A stretch of 45,684 nucleotides of DNA, from the IMG/VR virus record IMGVR_UViG_3300025030_000184, positions 1 to 45,684 of that record; one strand, written 5' to 3'. How positions within the stretch are numbered: the stretch's first letter is position 1; each line of letters opens with the position of its first letter. The notes beneath the pieces are model-generated. The model searched no databases. It was given only the letters and a program-made list of their open reading frames with translations, and had not been told where the DNA came from. Of this stretch, positions 24,459 to 31,082 are shown in pieces. The DNA is from a virus. The position numbers were made by a program, and so were the translations under genes.

Positions 24459-24653
24459 CTTGACGGCAGGGACTTGAACGAGAGGTTGCGACCCTTATGT
24501 TTCTTTTTACTGACTGTTTACATCACAAGCCTGCTTAGGCGGGTTCGTTAGTAAACGTCTGCTATACTCGTATAGTCACCCTGCATGACCCACTTCCATT
24601 CGACGCGAGTCGCGGGTCTTACGTATTAGCGTCTCCTATTCCGCCACGTCAAG
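24459..24653 (-). ncRNA. Candidate structured RNA with tRNA-Leu-like ends
   Basis: No plausible gene lies here. On the minus strand the 5' end has tRNA-Leu-like sequence (TGGCGGAATAGGAGACGC, with GCG/CGC as D-stem) and the 3' end a T-loop-like GTTCAAGTCCCTGC. End segments CTTGACG and CGTCAAG pair perfectly, and GCAGGG (about 100 bases upstream of the T-loop) pairs with CCCTGC. Further helices include GACCC/GGGTC enclosing CGCG/CGCG, CTATAC/GTATAG, and GTTTAC/GTAAAC enclosing GCCT/AGGC. A standard anticodon arm cannot be drawn. It may be a degenerate tRNA, an interrupted tRNA or an unknown phage RNA. Confidence 0.4.
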
Positions 24654-24657
24654 TGAA

Positions 24658-24870
24658 TTACTTTATTTTATAGAGACGAGTTTTTTTTGTGCTAACCCAT
24701 ATACTATTAACTATTTTATATTCGATTAACTCATCTGGGACGAAAATTTTCATGTATAAATCTATAAGAGGAAGACGAGCAATCCAGTATTCTAAATCTG
24801 CCACGTCTTTGAACTTACGTTCAACGATATGACCACAGCCGTCTTTGTTGTAAAGAATTTCTACTTGCAT
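24658..24870 (-). CDS. Hypothetical protein, 70 aa
   Basis: AAAAGGAGATAAGGAT precedes ATG at 24870. Product shows VEILYNKDGCGHIVERKFKD then LEYWIARLPLIDLYMK, alternating strands and helices, with a basic C-terminus (STKKTRLYKIK). No motif recognised. Flanked on both sides by the CCACGTCAAGTGG linker, as a cassette would be. Confidence 0.6.
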   Translation of the reverse strand: MQVEILYNKDGCGHIVERKFKDVADLEYWIARLPLIDLYMKIFVPDELIEYKIVNSIWVSTKKTRLYKIK

Positions 24871-24903
24871 ATCCTTATCTCCTTTTCTGCCACGTTCAGT
24901 GGG

Positions 24904-25098
24904 TTACTTATACGGCAGTTCATTCCAGTAAAAAGAACAATTTCGACAAGTCCTATGGATTATGTCTTCGGAAGCATATTCTTTTGGTCTTAAACAGTCT
25001 ACAAACATTCGATACTCCTCCCCTTTCGTGTAATAATGGTTGCCTATATCTTTCTGCCCACATTTAGGGCAGGGTCTATCATGGTCATAAGTGTTCAT
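24904..25098 (-). CDS. Zinc-ribbon protein, 64 aa
   Basis: Starts at 25098 with GGAGAAATT before ATG. CPKCGQ (residues 9-14) and CRNCSF (about 53-58) form a C-x2-C...C-x2-C ribbon, as found in small phage zinc-ribbon proteins that bind nucleic acid or polymerase. Cassette-like flanking linkers as in its neighbours. No homologue named. Confidence 0.65.
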   Translation of the reverse strand: MNTYDHDRPCPKCGQKDIGNHYYTKGEEYRMFVDCLRPKEYASEDIIHRTCRNCSFYWNELPYK

Positions 25099-25123
25099 AA
25101 TTTCTCCTTCCACGTCAAGTAGA

Positions 25124-25321
25124 TTACTCTCCCGAAGGATTATTAAATCCAATCTTTATGCTAAGGTAAAATGCCCCGCATATACTACCGATAAGTAATC
25201 CGGTAAGAATAAGCGGAAGTAGCAGAATTTTATATCCTTCTCGGATTACTGGAAATACCTTATGTATTATTACCTCTTCTATTGTTTTTATTACTTCTTG
25301 TATCGTCATGTCTTTTTTCAT
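25124..25321 (-). CDS. Small single-TM protein, 65 aa
   Basis: AAAGGG before ATG at 25321. Residues 4-30 form an amphipathic helix, and residues 31-54 (ILLLPLILTGLLIGSICGAF) one strong membrane helix, followed by a short polar end. Function unknown; membrane location is clear from sequence. Confidence 0.6.
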   Translation of the reverse strand: MKKDMTIQEVIKTIEEVIIHKVFPVIREGYKILLLPLILTGLLIGSICGAFYLSIKIGFNNPSGE

Positions 25322-25352
25322 TTGTTTTTCCCTTTCATCTATGTCAAGTGGA

Positions 25353-25916
25353 TTATTCGATTACCTCTACCCCATCTTCACTTATCCCACCCCCAAAGTA
25401 TATGTTATACGCCCTTACAGCGGCACAACACTTGATAAGCCACTCCTCGGAGGGGACGAGAATAACATTGTTATCACAGCTTTCGTTTGTGCCACGGACA
25501 TAGAAAACATTACAACCGTCTGTGAGAGACGCCGCACTACAAAGACGAAAGTCGTTGAAAATAAATTTGTTCCAACCCTCCCCAAACTCATCTCCCCTAT
25601 GCGTCTGTTCCTTAATCCGAAGCAACTTTCCCCACCCCGCTATGGTATTAACCTCGATTGATAAGTGCTTTCTCATTTGACCTTCTTCTATTTTCTCGCC
25701 TTCATGTGATAAGACTGAGGCACTGCACCACCGCCCGTGTTCATCTTTACTTTCCCCCAAGCAGGTATGCCCCCCACTAAAGGGATTATCAAACTCTACT
25801 CCAATAGGTGCTATACTTTTATTTTCTATAACAACCACTTTCCCAGTCATTCCTGTTAAATCAATCCCACCTTCACTACCAACTCCCACCACCCTATCGC
25901 CTACCTTGAAGTTCAT
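25353..25916 (-). CDS. Hypothetical protein with KOW/SH3-like N-terminus, 187 aa
   Basis: AAAGGAGG before ATG. The first 45 residues (FKVGDRVVGVGSEGGID, then GMTGKVVVIENKSI) look like a small SH3-like barrel that binds nucleic acid or protein. The remainder is mixed and holds a Cys-containing segment near 163-170. It starts 4 bases inside the upstream nuclease gene, so coupled expression with that nuclease is likely. Function unknown. Confidence 0.55.
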   Translation of the reverse strand: MNFKVGDRVVGVGSEGGIDLTGMTGKVVVIENKSIAPIGVEFDNPFSGGHTCLGESKDEHGRWCSASVLSHEGEKIEEGQMRKHLSIEVNTIAGWGKLLRIKEQTHRGDEFGEGWNKFIFNDFRLCSAASLTDGCNVFYVRGTNESCDNNVILVPSEEWLIKCCAAVRAYNIYFGGGISEDGVEVIE

Positions 25917-26710
25917 TTTGTTACCTCCTTTTGTCCCACCCCTTCAAATTTATACTTGCTATACCAGTATCCCAACAAAGCCCTGAACATTCTCCACCCT
26001 CGATTTATATCTTTTCCGTCCGCCATGACAAGTTTGGCGGTCATATTAGTTGAGACAAAAAGAATACCGCAACGCGCGTTATCAAGTCGCAACCCCACCT
26101 GATACGCCGCAAGTTGCATGAGATGATTGTCGTAAAGTTGTATGTCATCAAGACTTCCTTCCTTACTTTTTATGTCGAGAAGATAACTATCGTTATATAA
26201 ATCCACCTTACCACCATAGCCGCAATCATTTACTTTGACCGTAAATGATTTTTCACATTCCCATTCCTGCACCCCTATCTTCTCGATAATCTCCACCTCT
26301 GCCGCCTTATAACATTCGTGCATTGCCTCCATTTTCGGGTTAGGATACGTCCACCCGAAAGGTTTACCCTCGAACCGCGCTTGCAGGTAAGCATGTATTG
26401 CCGTCCCCTCCTCTGCCCGTATCCGAGCGTGTTCTTTTGCGTCGTGTCGAACCCGCTTAATGTAGTCCGCACTATTCTCGCCCTCGTGCCGAGGGAGGGT
26501 GAGGGCGGCCTCGATAGCCTGATTGATTCCATAGTGAATAAGGCCATAACTCGAAGCCTCGCCCATTATGGTCGTAACGCTTGGATACAGACCGAGTTTC
26601 TTTGCGTCCGCCTTCGTGGTGGGGCGTATTCCCTTTTTACCTTGAATCGTATAAGCAGGCCTACCGTCGGGGTAATAGAAATGCCCGCTTTCGGAAGCGT
26701 GGTTATTCAA
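25913..26710 (-). CDS. RecB/Cas4-like PD-(D/E)XK exonuclease
   Basis: A 265-residue protein with the complete motif set: His106 in GTAIHAYL, GGKVD with Asp170, LLDIK (177-181) with Asp179 and Lys181, and QLAAYQ (199-204). This is the RecB/Cas4/lambda-exo-like nuclease arrangement. With the ERF annealing protein 2 kb upstream it would form a phage recombination pair: nuclease to resect ends, ERF to anneal. AAAGGAGG precedes ATG. An HNH cassette is inserted directly upstream. Confidence 0.8.
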   Translation of the reverse strand: MNNHASESGHFYYPDGRPAYTIQGKKGIRPTTKADAKKLGLYPSVTTIMGEASSYGLIHYGINQAIEAALTLPRHEGENSADYIKRVRHDAKEHARIRAEEGTAIHAYLQARFEGKPFGWTYPNPKMEAMHECYKAAEVEIIEKIGVQEWECEKSFTVKVNDCGYGGKVDLYNDSYLLDIKSKEGSLDDIQLYDNHLMQLAAYQVGLRLDNARCGILFVSTNMTAKLVMADGKDINRGWRMFRALLGYWYSKYKFEGVGQKEVTK

Positions 26711-26729
26711 GATACCTCCTTTTAATTTG

Positions 26730-27296
26730 TTATAATAAAAATCCTCTTTCTTGCATATATACTATCGGGTGCTTTGCACCTTTACGAAAATTACAACTTG
26801 CCCGTAAGAGCTGTATATTACAATCTTCATTTCTACCGCCAAGTGAAAGTGGTATTATATGGTCGAGATTAAAGTTATTCCCCAATGGTTTACAACAACA
26901 AATACATTTACCTTTTTGCCGCTTATAAAGTTTCTTTGCTAAATCTTTGGATAATATGCCACCATTAACAATCTTGGAAGCACGATAATTTTGTCCATAA
27001 ATACGTCTTTTTTCGAGATTAGCAACTTGCCATGCTCTTTTGCCAGTCTTTAGTTTTTCAGGATTAGCAATACCCCATGCTGCCCGTGCGGCTTTTGCTT
27101 TTTCAGGATTAGCGATACGATGTGCGCGACTCGAAGCTTTCACTTTTTCAGGATTAGCAATCCGCCATGTTTTCCCCGCGGCCTTTACTTTTTCGGGGTT
27201 AGCGATACGGTATGTGCGGCTAATTGCCCTATGGCATATCTTACAAACACCGCTCTTATACCGCTCTAAACTCTCACATTTTATACAAGGTTTCAT
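26730..27296 (-). CDS. HNH homing endonuclease with five IANPEK repeats (paralogue 1)
   Basis: A 188-residue protein. The N-terminal 28 residues hold a C-x2-C...C-x2-C zinc site. Residues 29-103 are five 15-residue repeats of WRIANPEKVKASSRA type, probably short helices that track along DNA. The C-terminus is an HNH domain with CICC, LDHIIPLSLGG and CNFRKGAKHP. Two paralogues lie at 27721 and 30423 with different repeats. It forms a cassette with a 41-residue zinc ribbon and a strong promoter. Confidence 0.85.
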   Translation of the reverse strand: MKPCIKCESLERYKSGVCKICHRAISRTYRIANPEKVKAAGKTWRIANPEKVKASSRAHRIANPEKAKAARAAWGIANPEKLKTGKRAWQVANLEKRRIYGQNYRASKIVNGGILSKDLAKKLYKRQKGKCICCCKPLGNNFNLDHIIPLSLGGRNEDCNIQLLRASCNFRKGAKHPIVYMQERGFLL

Positions 27297-27418
27297 ATTC
27301 CCTTCTTCCTATCCCAATATGGAGATTTACATTTTGGACAAATACGGATTTCCGTTTTTCTCGGAATCCATTTGTGTCCACATCTTTTACAATTAAGTTT
27401 AGCAATATTTATTTTCAT
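27293..27418 (-). CDS. Zinc-ribbon mini-protein of HNH cassette 1, 41 aa
   Basis: MKINIAKLNCKRCGHKWIPR then ICPKCKSPYWDRK: CKRC...CPKC ribbon. The ATG at 27418 is 6 bases after a -10 box and has no ribosome site, so it is predicted to be translated leaderless. Its stop overlaps the HNH start (ATGA), so it would feed ribosomes to the nuclease. A homologue stands before paralogue 2. Confidence 0.7.
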   Translation of the reverse strand: MKINIAKLNCKRCGHKWIPRKTEIRICPKCKSPYWDRKKGI

Positions 27419-27424
27419 AAGATA

Positions 27425-27453
27425 AGTATAACCTATAAGTAAATCGCAGTCAA
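27425..27453 (-). promoter_or_regulatory. Promoter of HNH cassette 1, leaderless layout
   Basis: Minus strand TTGACT (27448-27453), 17-base spacer, TATACT (27425-27430), then 6 bases to ATG 27418. Inserted between early genes, it makes the cassette independent of the operon promoter. Confidence 0.75.
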
Positions 27454-27483
27454 GTATAAAAGTATCCACTCACAGAGGCACGA

Positions 27484-27696
27484 TTAAAAGGGGATTGGGT
27501 CGCAACCTTTCTTCTCTTCCCTCGGCTTCGAGATAAGAATGTTGTAGTCAGGCGTTTTTTCGCCTTCCTTCTTGAGCGTGTTTCGGAAACAAACTATCGC
27601 TATCTTTTTGCCGTCCACTTCGATATTGCCGGAGAGGAACTCTCCTTTGGTCGAAGTCTTAATCCACAATGCCCCTATTTTGTCGTTATTAGACAT
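27484..27696 (-). CDS. DUF736-like protein, 70 aa
   Basis: Product opens SNNDKIGALWIKTSTKGEFL then SGNIEVDGKKIAIVCFRN, the strand pattern of DUF736-type phage proteins, which look like small OB-like beta sheets. TAAGGAGGGAATTTAC precedes ATG. It sits between two HNH cassettes in the recombination part of the operon, so an ssDNA-related role is possible but unproven. Confidence 0.65.
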   Translation of the reverse strand: MSNNDKIGALWIKTSTKGEFLSGNIEVDGKKIAIVCFRNTLKKEGEKTPDYNILISKPREEKKGCDPIPF

Positions 27697-27720
27697 GTAA
27701 ATTCCCTCCTTAGAATTATT

Positions 27721-28299
27721 TTAAAGTAAAAACCCTTTTTTTTGCATATATATTACGGGGTGTTTTACACCTTTACGAGAATTACACTCCGCCCGTAAAA
27801 GTTGTATATTCCAATCCTCATTTTTACCACCAAGAACAAGTGGCATGATATGGTCGAGATGATAATCATTATTTAATGGTTTGTGGCAACAAACACATTT
27901 CCCTTTTTGTCGCTTATACAACCTTTCTGATAAACCCTTTGAGAGCATTCCTCCAGCAGAAAGTTCACGAGCACGACGATTTTGTTTATAAATACGCATT
28001 ATTTTAGGATTTGCTTTTCGCCATTTAACAAAATAAATAGCAGTTTGCTTTTTTATTTTCTCTTGATTGATAATCCGCCATTTATTTGTTCTGGTTTTTA
28101 CTTTTTCACGATTAGCAATTTGCCATGCTCTTTTATAAACCTTTACTTTTTCACGATTAGCAATTTGCCATGCAACAAATATGGTTTTCATTTTATCGGG
28201 ATTTGCTTTTCGCCATTTAGCACATCTTATCCTTGCACATATTTTACAATCACCGTTTTTATATCGTTCTAAATTCCCACATTTTATGCAAGATTTCAT
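27721..28299 (-). CDS. HNH homing endonuclease (paralogue 2)
   Basis: A 192-residue paralogue of the 26730 protein. N-terminal C-x2-C...C-x2-C, then five W-x-x-ANx-x-K repeats, of which the fourth is extended by four residues (KKQTAIYFVK). The HNH domain has CVCC, LDHIMPLVLGG and CNSRKGVKHP. Repeat units differ from paralogue 1 (IANREKVK against IANPEKVK), so specificity may differ. Preceded by its own zinc-ribbon gene and promoter. Confidence 0.85.
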   Translation of the reverse strand: MKSCIKCGNLERYKNGDCKICARIRCAKWRKANPDKMKTIFVAWQIANREKVKVYKRAWQIANREKVKTRTNKWRIINQEKIKKQTAIYFVKWRKANPKIMRIYKQNRRARELSAGGMLSKGLSERLYKRQKGKCVCCHKPLNNDYHLDHIMPLVLGGKNEDWNIQLLRAECNSRKGVKHPVIYMQKKGFLL

Positions 28300-28424
28300 G
28301 CTCCCTTCCTCTTATCCCACCAAGCGGATTTACACTTGGGGCATATTCTTATTTCTTTATTACGAGGATTCCACGCATACCCACATCTTTTGCATTTCAG
28401 TTGTTTGGTTATTTTTATTTTCAT
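28296..28424 (-). CDS. Zinc-ribbon mini-protein of HNH cassette 2, 42 aa
   Basis: MKIKITKQLKCKRCGYAWNP then ICPKCKSAWWDK, clearly related to the 27293 protein. No ribosome site; ATG is 6 bases after the -10 box. The stop overlaps the HNH start by ATGA. Likely leaderless and coupled. Confidence 0.7.
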   Translation of the reverse strand: MKIKITKQLKCKRCGYAWNPRNKEIRICPKCKSAWWDKRKGA

Positions 28425-28430
28425 AATTTA

Positions 28431-28459
28431 AGTATACCTTATAAGTTTACTTATGTCAA
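28431..28459 (-). promoter_or_regulatory. Promoter of HNH cassette 2, leaderless layout
   Basis: Minus strand TTGACA (28454-28459), 17-base spacer, TATACT (28431-28436), 6 bases to ATG 28424. It lies just after a good ribosome site (AAAGGAGGCG) and a dead-end ATG, suggesting that the cassette cut into an existing gene junction. Confidence 0.75.
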
Positions 28460-28554
28460 GCATTTTCGTCTACGCCTCCTTTCTATCAGGTAAGTCAAGC
28501 AGGATTTTGAAGATTGTTTCTTGAGAAGTTCTGTCTATGATTTCGTTTGCGTGT

Positions 28555-29205
28555 TCAAATCTGTTTTCCTGCCCCTCCGAGTTCGACTTTTTTATTGTCT
28601 TTCGCCAAAACAAGGCGATGTAAATCTTCGGGTGATAGCCCCTTTATCTCTTTATCGTATTTTGTCCAAATGTTTTGGAGATGAGGGATTGCCTTTGCCT
28701 CGCCAACTTTATCGAGAAGAATGGCAAAGGTTATTATAGGGATTTCTACGGGCGATAGCGGTGAAACTTCGTGCGTTTGTCCTTCTGTGTCTTTTGGTTC
28801 GCTGGGTGGGTCTTCGGTCGGTATGCAAAAGACCTGTAAAAAGGCATACTTTTGCGCCGCACTCATGGCTTTATTGCACGATTTATCGCCGCTATCCATT
28901 GCCTCGCCGATTGTCCGTGCCTCAACCGATGAACCGTCCGAGGCGTAGAAGGTGTATTTGACGGTAAGGATTGAATAAAATAACACGCCGCCCGATTTTG
29001 ATTGTCTTTCCTCGCGCTTTAAGTCCTCGACAAACGGCGCACAAAATACCTCATGCTTCGCAAGTGCGGCATTGACGGCATTGTAGATGTCGTCTATGCC
29101 CCGGAATGAATATTTCTGTTCGACGTTCTTTCTGTCTTTCCCTATCGCTCCGATTTCACTCATAACAAGCGAAATCTGCTTATAGATTTTGCCCTCGTCG
29201 CTCAT
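28555..29205 (-). CDS. ERF-family ssDNA annealing recombinase, possible 3' frameshift
   Basis: A 216-residue protein with the ERF core: RGIDDIYNAVNAALAKH (about residues 34-50), a strand region, then the hallmark GEAMDSGDKSCNKAMSAAQK (102-121) and CIPTED. ERF proteins anneal complementary strands in phage recombination. At the 3' end six A (plus-strand T 28588-28593) precede the stop. With five A the frame continues for about 38 sensible codons (through HANEIIDRTSQETIFKILLD) to a stop at 28470. A homopolymer indel may therefore have truncated the tail. Confidence 0.85.
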   Translation of the reverse strand: MSDEGKIYKQISLVMSEIGAIGKDRKNVEQKYSFRGIDDIYNAVNAALAKHEVFCAPFVEDLKREERQSKSGGVLFYSILTVKYTFYASDGSSVEARTIGEAMDSGDKSCNKAMSAAQKYAFLQVFCIPTEDPPSEPKDTEGQTHEVSPLSPVEIPIITFAILLDKVGEAKAIPHLQNIWTKYDKEIKGLSPEDLHRLVLAKDNKKVELGGAGKQI

Positions 29206-29441
29206 ACCCCCTCCTCTTTTTTATTCAATTTGTCGCAGTAATCTTGCGCCCGCTTTTTCACTTCTTCGACTTCCGAACACAATCCTTTGATTCGTTTTAT
29301 AACTTTTCCCCTTTTAAGCCCCCTTCTTTTTTTAGGTAACCACTGGAAAATACCGAAAGAAAAAGTATTATTCCATCCACTCGTGTTGCCGGGCGCACAC
29401 GAACCGGAAAAATCATATTGATATGGTTTGGGTTCGCTCAT
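29202..29441 (-). CDS. Hypothetical protein, 79 aa
   Basis: Starts at 29441 after GGAGGAGGT. Short polar N-terminus, a basic middle (PKKRRGLKRGKVIKRIKG) and a charged helix at the end. It overlaps the ERF start by 4 bases, suggesting coordinated production. No family recognised. Confidence 0.6.
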   Translation of the reverse strand: MSEPKPYQYDFSGSCAPGNTSGWNNTFSFGIFQWLPKKRRGLKRGKVIKRIKGLCSEVEEVKKRAQDYCDKLNKKEEGV

Positions 29442-29638
29442 ACCTCCTCCTTCTCTCCGTTTTTCCCTTTTGCTGTTCCGCAAGCCACTATGTATTCCTT
29501 TTTTGCCGCTATGCAAACTTCCGTATATTTCACTACCGCCGCTTTGCAAGCCTTTTCATACACCTCTTGTGCTACCTCGCAGGTCTTTTCATACGTTGCA
29601 TACGCCGCCTCGTAAACCTTTTCGTTTCCCTTTGTCAT
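29438..29638 (-). CDS. Ala/Cys/Tyr helical repeat protein, 66 aa
   Basis: GAGGAGGAGGT before ATG. A periodic helix built on AYATYEKTCEVAQEVYEKAC then KAAVVKYTEVC, with Ala/Tyr/Cys every 3-4 residues, so one amphipathic surface. The protein at 33500-33661 has a comparable plan with Ala/Trp. Possibly a small oligomerising or membrane-surface protein. Function unknown. Confidence 0.6.
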   Translation of the reverse strand: MTKGNEKVYEAAYATYEKTCEVAQEVYEKACKAAVVKYTEVCIAAKKEYIVACGTAKGKNGEKEEV

Positions 29639-29787
29639 ACCTCCTCCTCTCCATTTTCCGCCCGTTCCCGTAAATCCTGTATGCGCTTCCTCAAGAGTTT
29701 CCCGAAGTCTTTTCCCGCCTTCACTGCCGCCTCTTGCCGCATGAGGGCAAGGGCTTCGTCGTGGAGGTCGTCAAGTTCGTTTCTCAT
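29635..29787 (-). CDS. Small helical protein, 50 aa
   Basis: MRNELDDLHDEALALMRQEA then AVKAGKDFGKLLRKRIQDLR: one or two amphipathic helices, no Cys. The stop overlaps the next ATG and its start overlaps the upstream gene. Short chain typical of this part of the operon. Function unknown. Confidence 0.6.
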   Translation of the reverse strand: MRNELDDLHDEALALMRQEAAVKAGKDFGKLLRKRIQDLRERAENGEEEV

Positions 29788-29929
29788 AAATACCCCCCTC
29801 CTTTATTAAAATTGTCTCTGGTATTTCTCTCTTGGTAATTTCTGCTACCGCTTTCCTTTTTGCGGGGTCTTTTGCCAGATGATACCCCGGCAGGAATTTC
29901 TTGATTAGCCAACGGATTATTTTAGTCAT
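29771..29929 (-). CDS. Small basic protein, 52 aa
   Basis: Starts at 29929 behind AAAAGGGGGC. MTKIIRWLIKKFLPGYHLAK then DPAKRKAVAEITKREIPE: amphipathic N-terminal helix with basic tail, possibly membrane-surface associated. Overlaps both neighbours by a few bases. Function unknown. Confidence 0.55.
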   Translation of the reverse strand: MTKIIRWLIKKFLPGYHLAKDPAKRKAVAEITKREIPETILIKEGGIYEKRT

Positions 29930-30092
29930 TGTTGCCCCCTTTTCTTGTTTCGGCGGCTGACCACTGTATGAGTTCTGCAATGGAAGTCTGGCTTAGAGGT
30001 TTGTCTGTGGTGCTGATAAAATCAGCCACCAATTCATCGAGACATTTATGCAAATGCTCATGTCTTTCCCTATGATTTTGAGTTTTTGTCAT
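29922..30092 (-). CDS. Small hydrophilic protein, 56 aa
   Basis: GGGAGGGAATA before ATG 30092. His-rich start (QNHRERHEHLHKCLDELV) then IAELIQWSAAE. Alpha-helical. Reading through TAA at 29922-29924. No family known. Confidence 0.6.
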   Translation of the reverse strand: MTKTQNHRERHEHLHKCLDELVADFISTTDKPLSQTSIAELIQWSAAETRKGGNND

Positions 30093-30207
30093 TATTCCCT
30101 CCCTGCCACCGCGCCACCTGCGCCGTAGCCCCTGCCACTTTGTTCGCTTGTTCTATCGTCTCTTGCGTCTCCGCCTCTACTGGTTTCGGTTTATCTATTT
30201 CTCCCAT
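30070..30207 (-). CDS. Small hydrophilic protein, 45 aa
   Basis: I use ATG 30207, preceded by GAAAGGATT; a longer frame upstream is Gly-rich read-through and less likely. The product is Glu/Thr/Ala-rich (ETQETIEQANKVAGATAQVA), a single helix. Its 3' end holds the ribosome site of the next gene. Confidence 0.5.
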   Translation of the reverse strand: MGEIDKPKPVEAETQETIEQANKVAGATAQVARWQGGNNDKNSKS

Positions 30208-30386
30208 AATCCTTTCACCGCCGAACCAATCTGATACAATCCATCTTCTCTCTTTAATCTGTATTCCGCCGCCAGTTCCGCCTTGCGATATAGTTCCTTC
30301 TTCCTGTCCGCCCTGTCGTCCTTGAATATCGCCCAACCCCATGCAACGAAGATAACGATTACCAAGAGCGTGATGAGTTCAGTCAT
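30195..30386 (-). CDS. Single-TM protein, 63 aa
   Basis: N-terminal membrane helix (LITLLVIVIFVAWGWAIF, residues 4-21) and a charged helical tail (DDRADRKKELYRKAELAAEY). GGGAGG precedes ATG. N-out topology with a cytoplasmic coiled tail is likely. No known partner. Confidence 0.6.
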   Translation of the reverse strand: MTELITLLVIVIFVAWGWAIFKDDRADRKKELYRKAELAAEYRLKREDGLYQIGSAVKGLWEK

Positions 30387-30422
30387 GGTTTGCCTCCCTT
30401 TATCCGTTTGACTTCGACGAGT

Positions 30423-30944
30423 TCATAACAAAAATCCTTTTTCTTGCATATATACTATCGGGTGTTTTGCACCTTTACGAGAATTACACTCTGCCCGTAA
30501 GAGTTGTATATTCCAATCTTCATTTTTACCGCCAAGAGCAAGTGGCATTATATGGTCAAGGTGGTAGTTACTGCCTAATGGTTCATAACAACAAGCACAT
30601 TTACCTTTTTGCTGTTTAAAAAGTTTATCTGATAAATCTTTCGATAGTATACCGCCATTGGAAAGTTTGCGAGCACGACGATTGTGCCAATAAATACGCC
30701 TTTTTTCGGGGTTCGCAATCTTCCATGTCCTTTCACATGCTTTCCTTTTTTCGGGGTTCGCAATCTTCCATGTTCTATTATACGCTCGCATTCTTTCGGG
30801 ATTCGCAATCTGCCATACTCTATTGCGCGCTGTATGTTTTTCGGGGTTAGCAATCTGCCATGCACGGTTTAATCTTCTGTGGCATACCCTACAATGCCCA
30901 TATTTATTCCGTTCTATTGCGCCACATTTTTTGCACGGTTTCAT
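30423..30944 (-). CDS. HNH homing endonuclease (paralogue 3)
   Basis: A 173-residue paralogue with N-terminal CKKC...CRVC, four 15-residue W-x-IANPEK repeats (about residues 29-88) and an HNH domain with CACC, LDHIMPLALGG and CNSRKGAKHP. I start at 30944; a longer frame extends upstream but lacks a start of its own and overlaps a better leader gene. Unlike the other two copies it has no zinc-ribbon partner; a 40-residue leader gene precedes it instead. Confidence 0.85.
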   Translation of the reverse strand: MKPCKKCGAIERNKYGHCRVCHRRLNRAWQIANPEKHTARNRVWQIANPERMRAYNRTWKIANPEKRKACERTWKIANPEKRRIYWHNRRARKLSNGGILSKDLSDKLFKQQKGKCACCYEPLGSNYHLDHIMPLALGGKNEDWNIQLLRAECNSRKGAKHPIVYMQEKGFLL

Positions 30945-30952
30945 GAAGACCT

Positions 30953-31075
30953 CTAAAAAAGCAAACTTCCCCACGCGATAAGTCCGGCAGAACTCATGGC
31001 AAGCCAACGCAACGGTAATTGCGCTCGCGTGGAGAAGTTCAATTTTTTAGGATTTATGAAGTCTGCCGCTTTCAT
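30953..31075 (-). CDS. Leaderless 40-aa leader gene before HNH 3
   Basis: ATG 31075 is 7 bases after a perfect -10 box. Product: MKAADFINPKKLNFSTRAQL then PLRWLAMSSAGLIAWGSLLF, basic N-terminus and a hydrophobic C-terminal helix. A long inverted repeat inside it (arms 30964-30978 and 31025-31039, 14 of 15 matching), plus TTTTTTAG at its end, resembles an attenuator: translating ribosomes would open the hairpin before the nuclease gene starts 8 bases later. Confidence 0.55.
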   Translation of the reverse strand: MKAADFINPKKLNFSTRAQLPLRWLAMSSAGLIAWGSLLF

Positions 31076-31082
31076 GATTGAG

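Larger units (their letters stand above)
24644..25357 (-). repeat. Four copies of a stop-codon linker in successive small genes
   Basis: On the plus strand CCACGTCAAGTGGATTACT or a close variant occurs at 24644-24662, 24890-24908, 25110-25128 and 25340-25357 (the last diverged at its ends). Each copy contains the stop codon of a minus-strand gene (stop at 24658, 24904, 25124, 25353) and lies just before the ribosome site of the next. Its CCAC-5-GTGG dyad could be a protein site, or the repeats may be recombination points that shuffle small genes. It also supplies a TTGACG -35-like box. Confidence 0.65.

Noticed and set aside
24459-24653. Calling a functional tRNA-Leu gene
   Set aside because: The 5' and 3' consensus parts are present, but no 5-bp anticodon stem with a 7-base loop can be drawn and the T-stem halves are about 100 bases apart, so only a tRNA-like RNA is reported.
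27040-27230. Regular 45-base repeats that could suggest a CRISPR array
   Set aside because: They are in-frame repeats encoding the 15-residue W-x-IANPEK units of the HNH protein, with no conserved repeat/variable spacer pattern and no cas genes.
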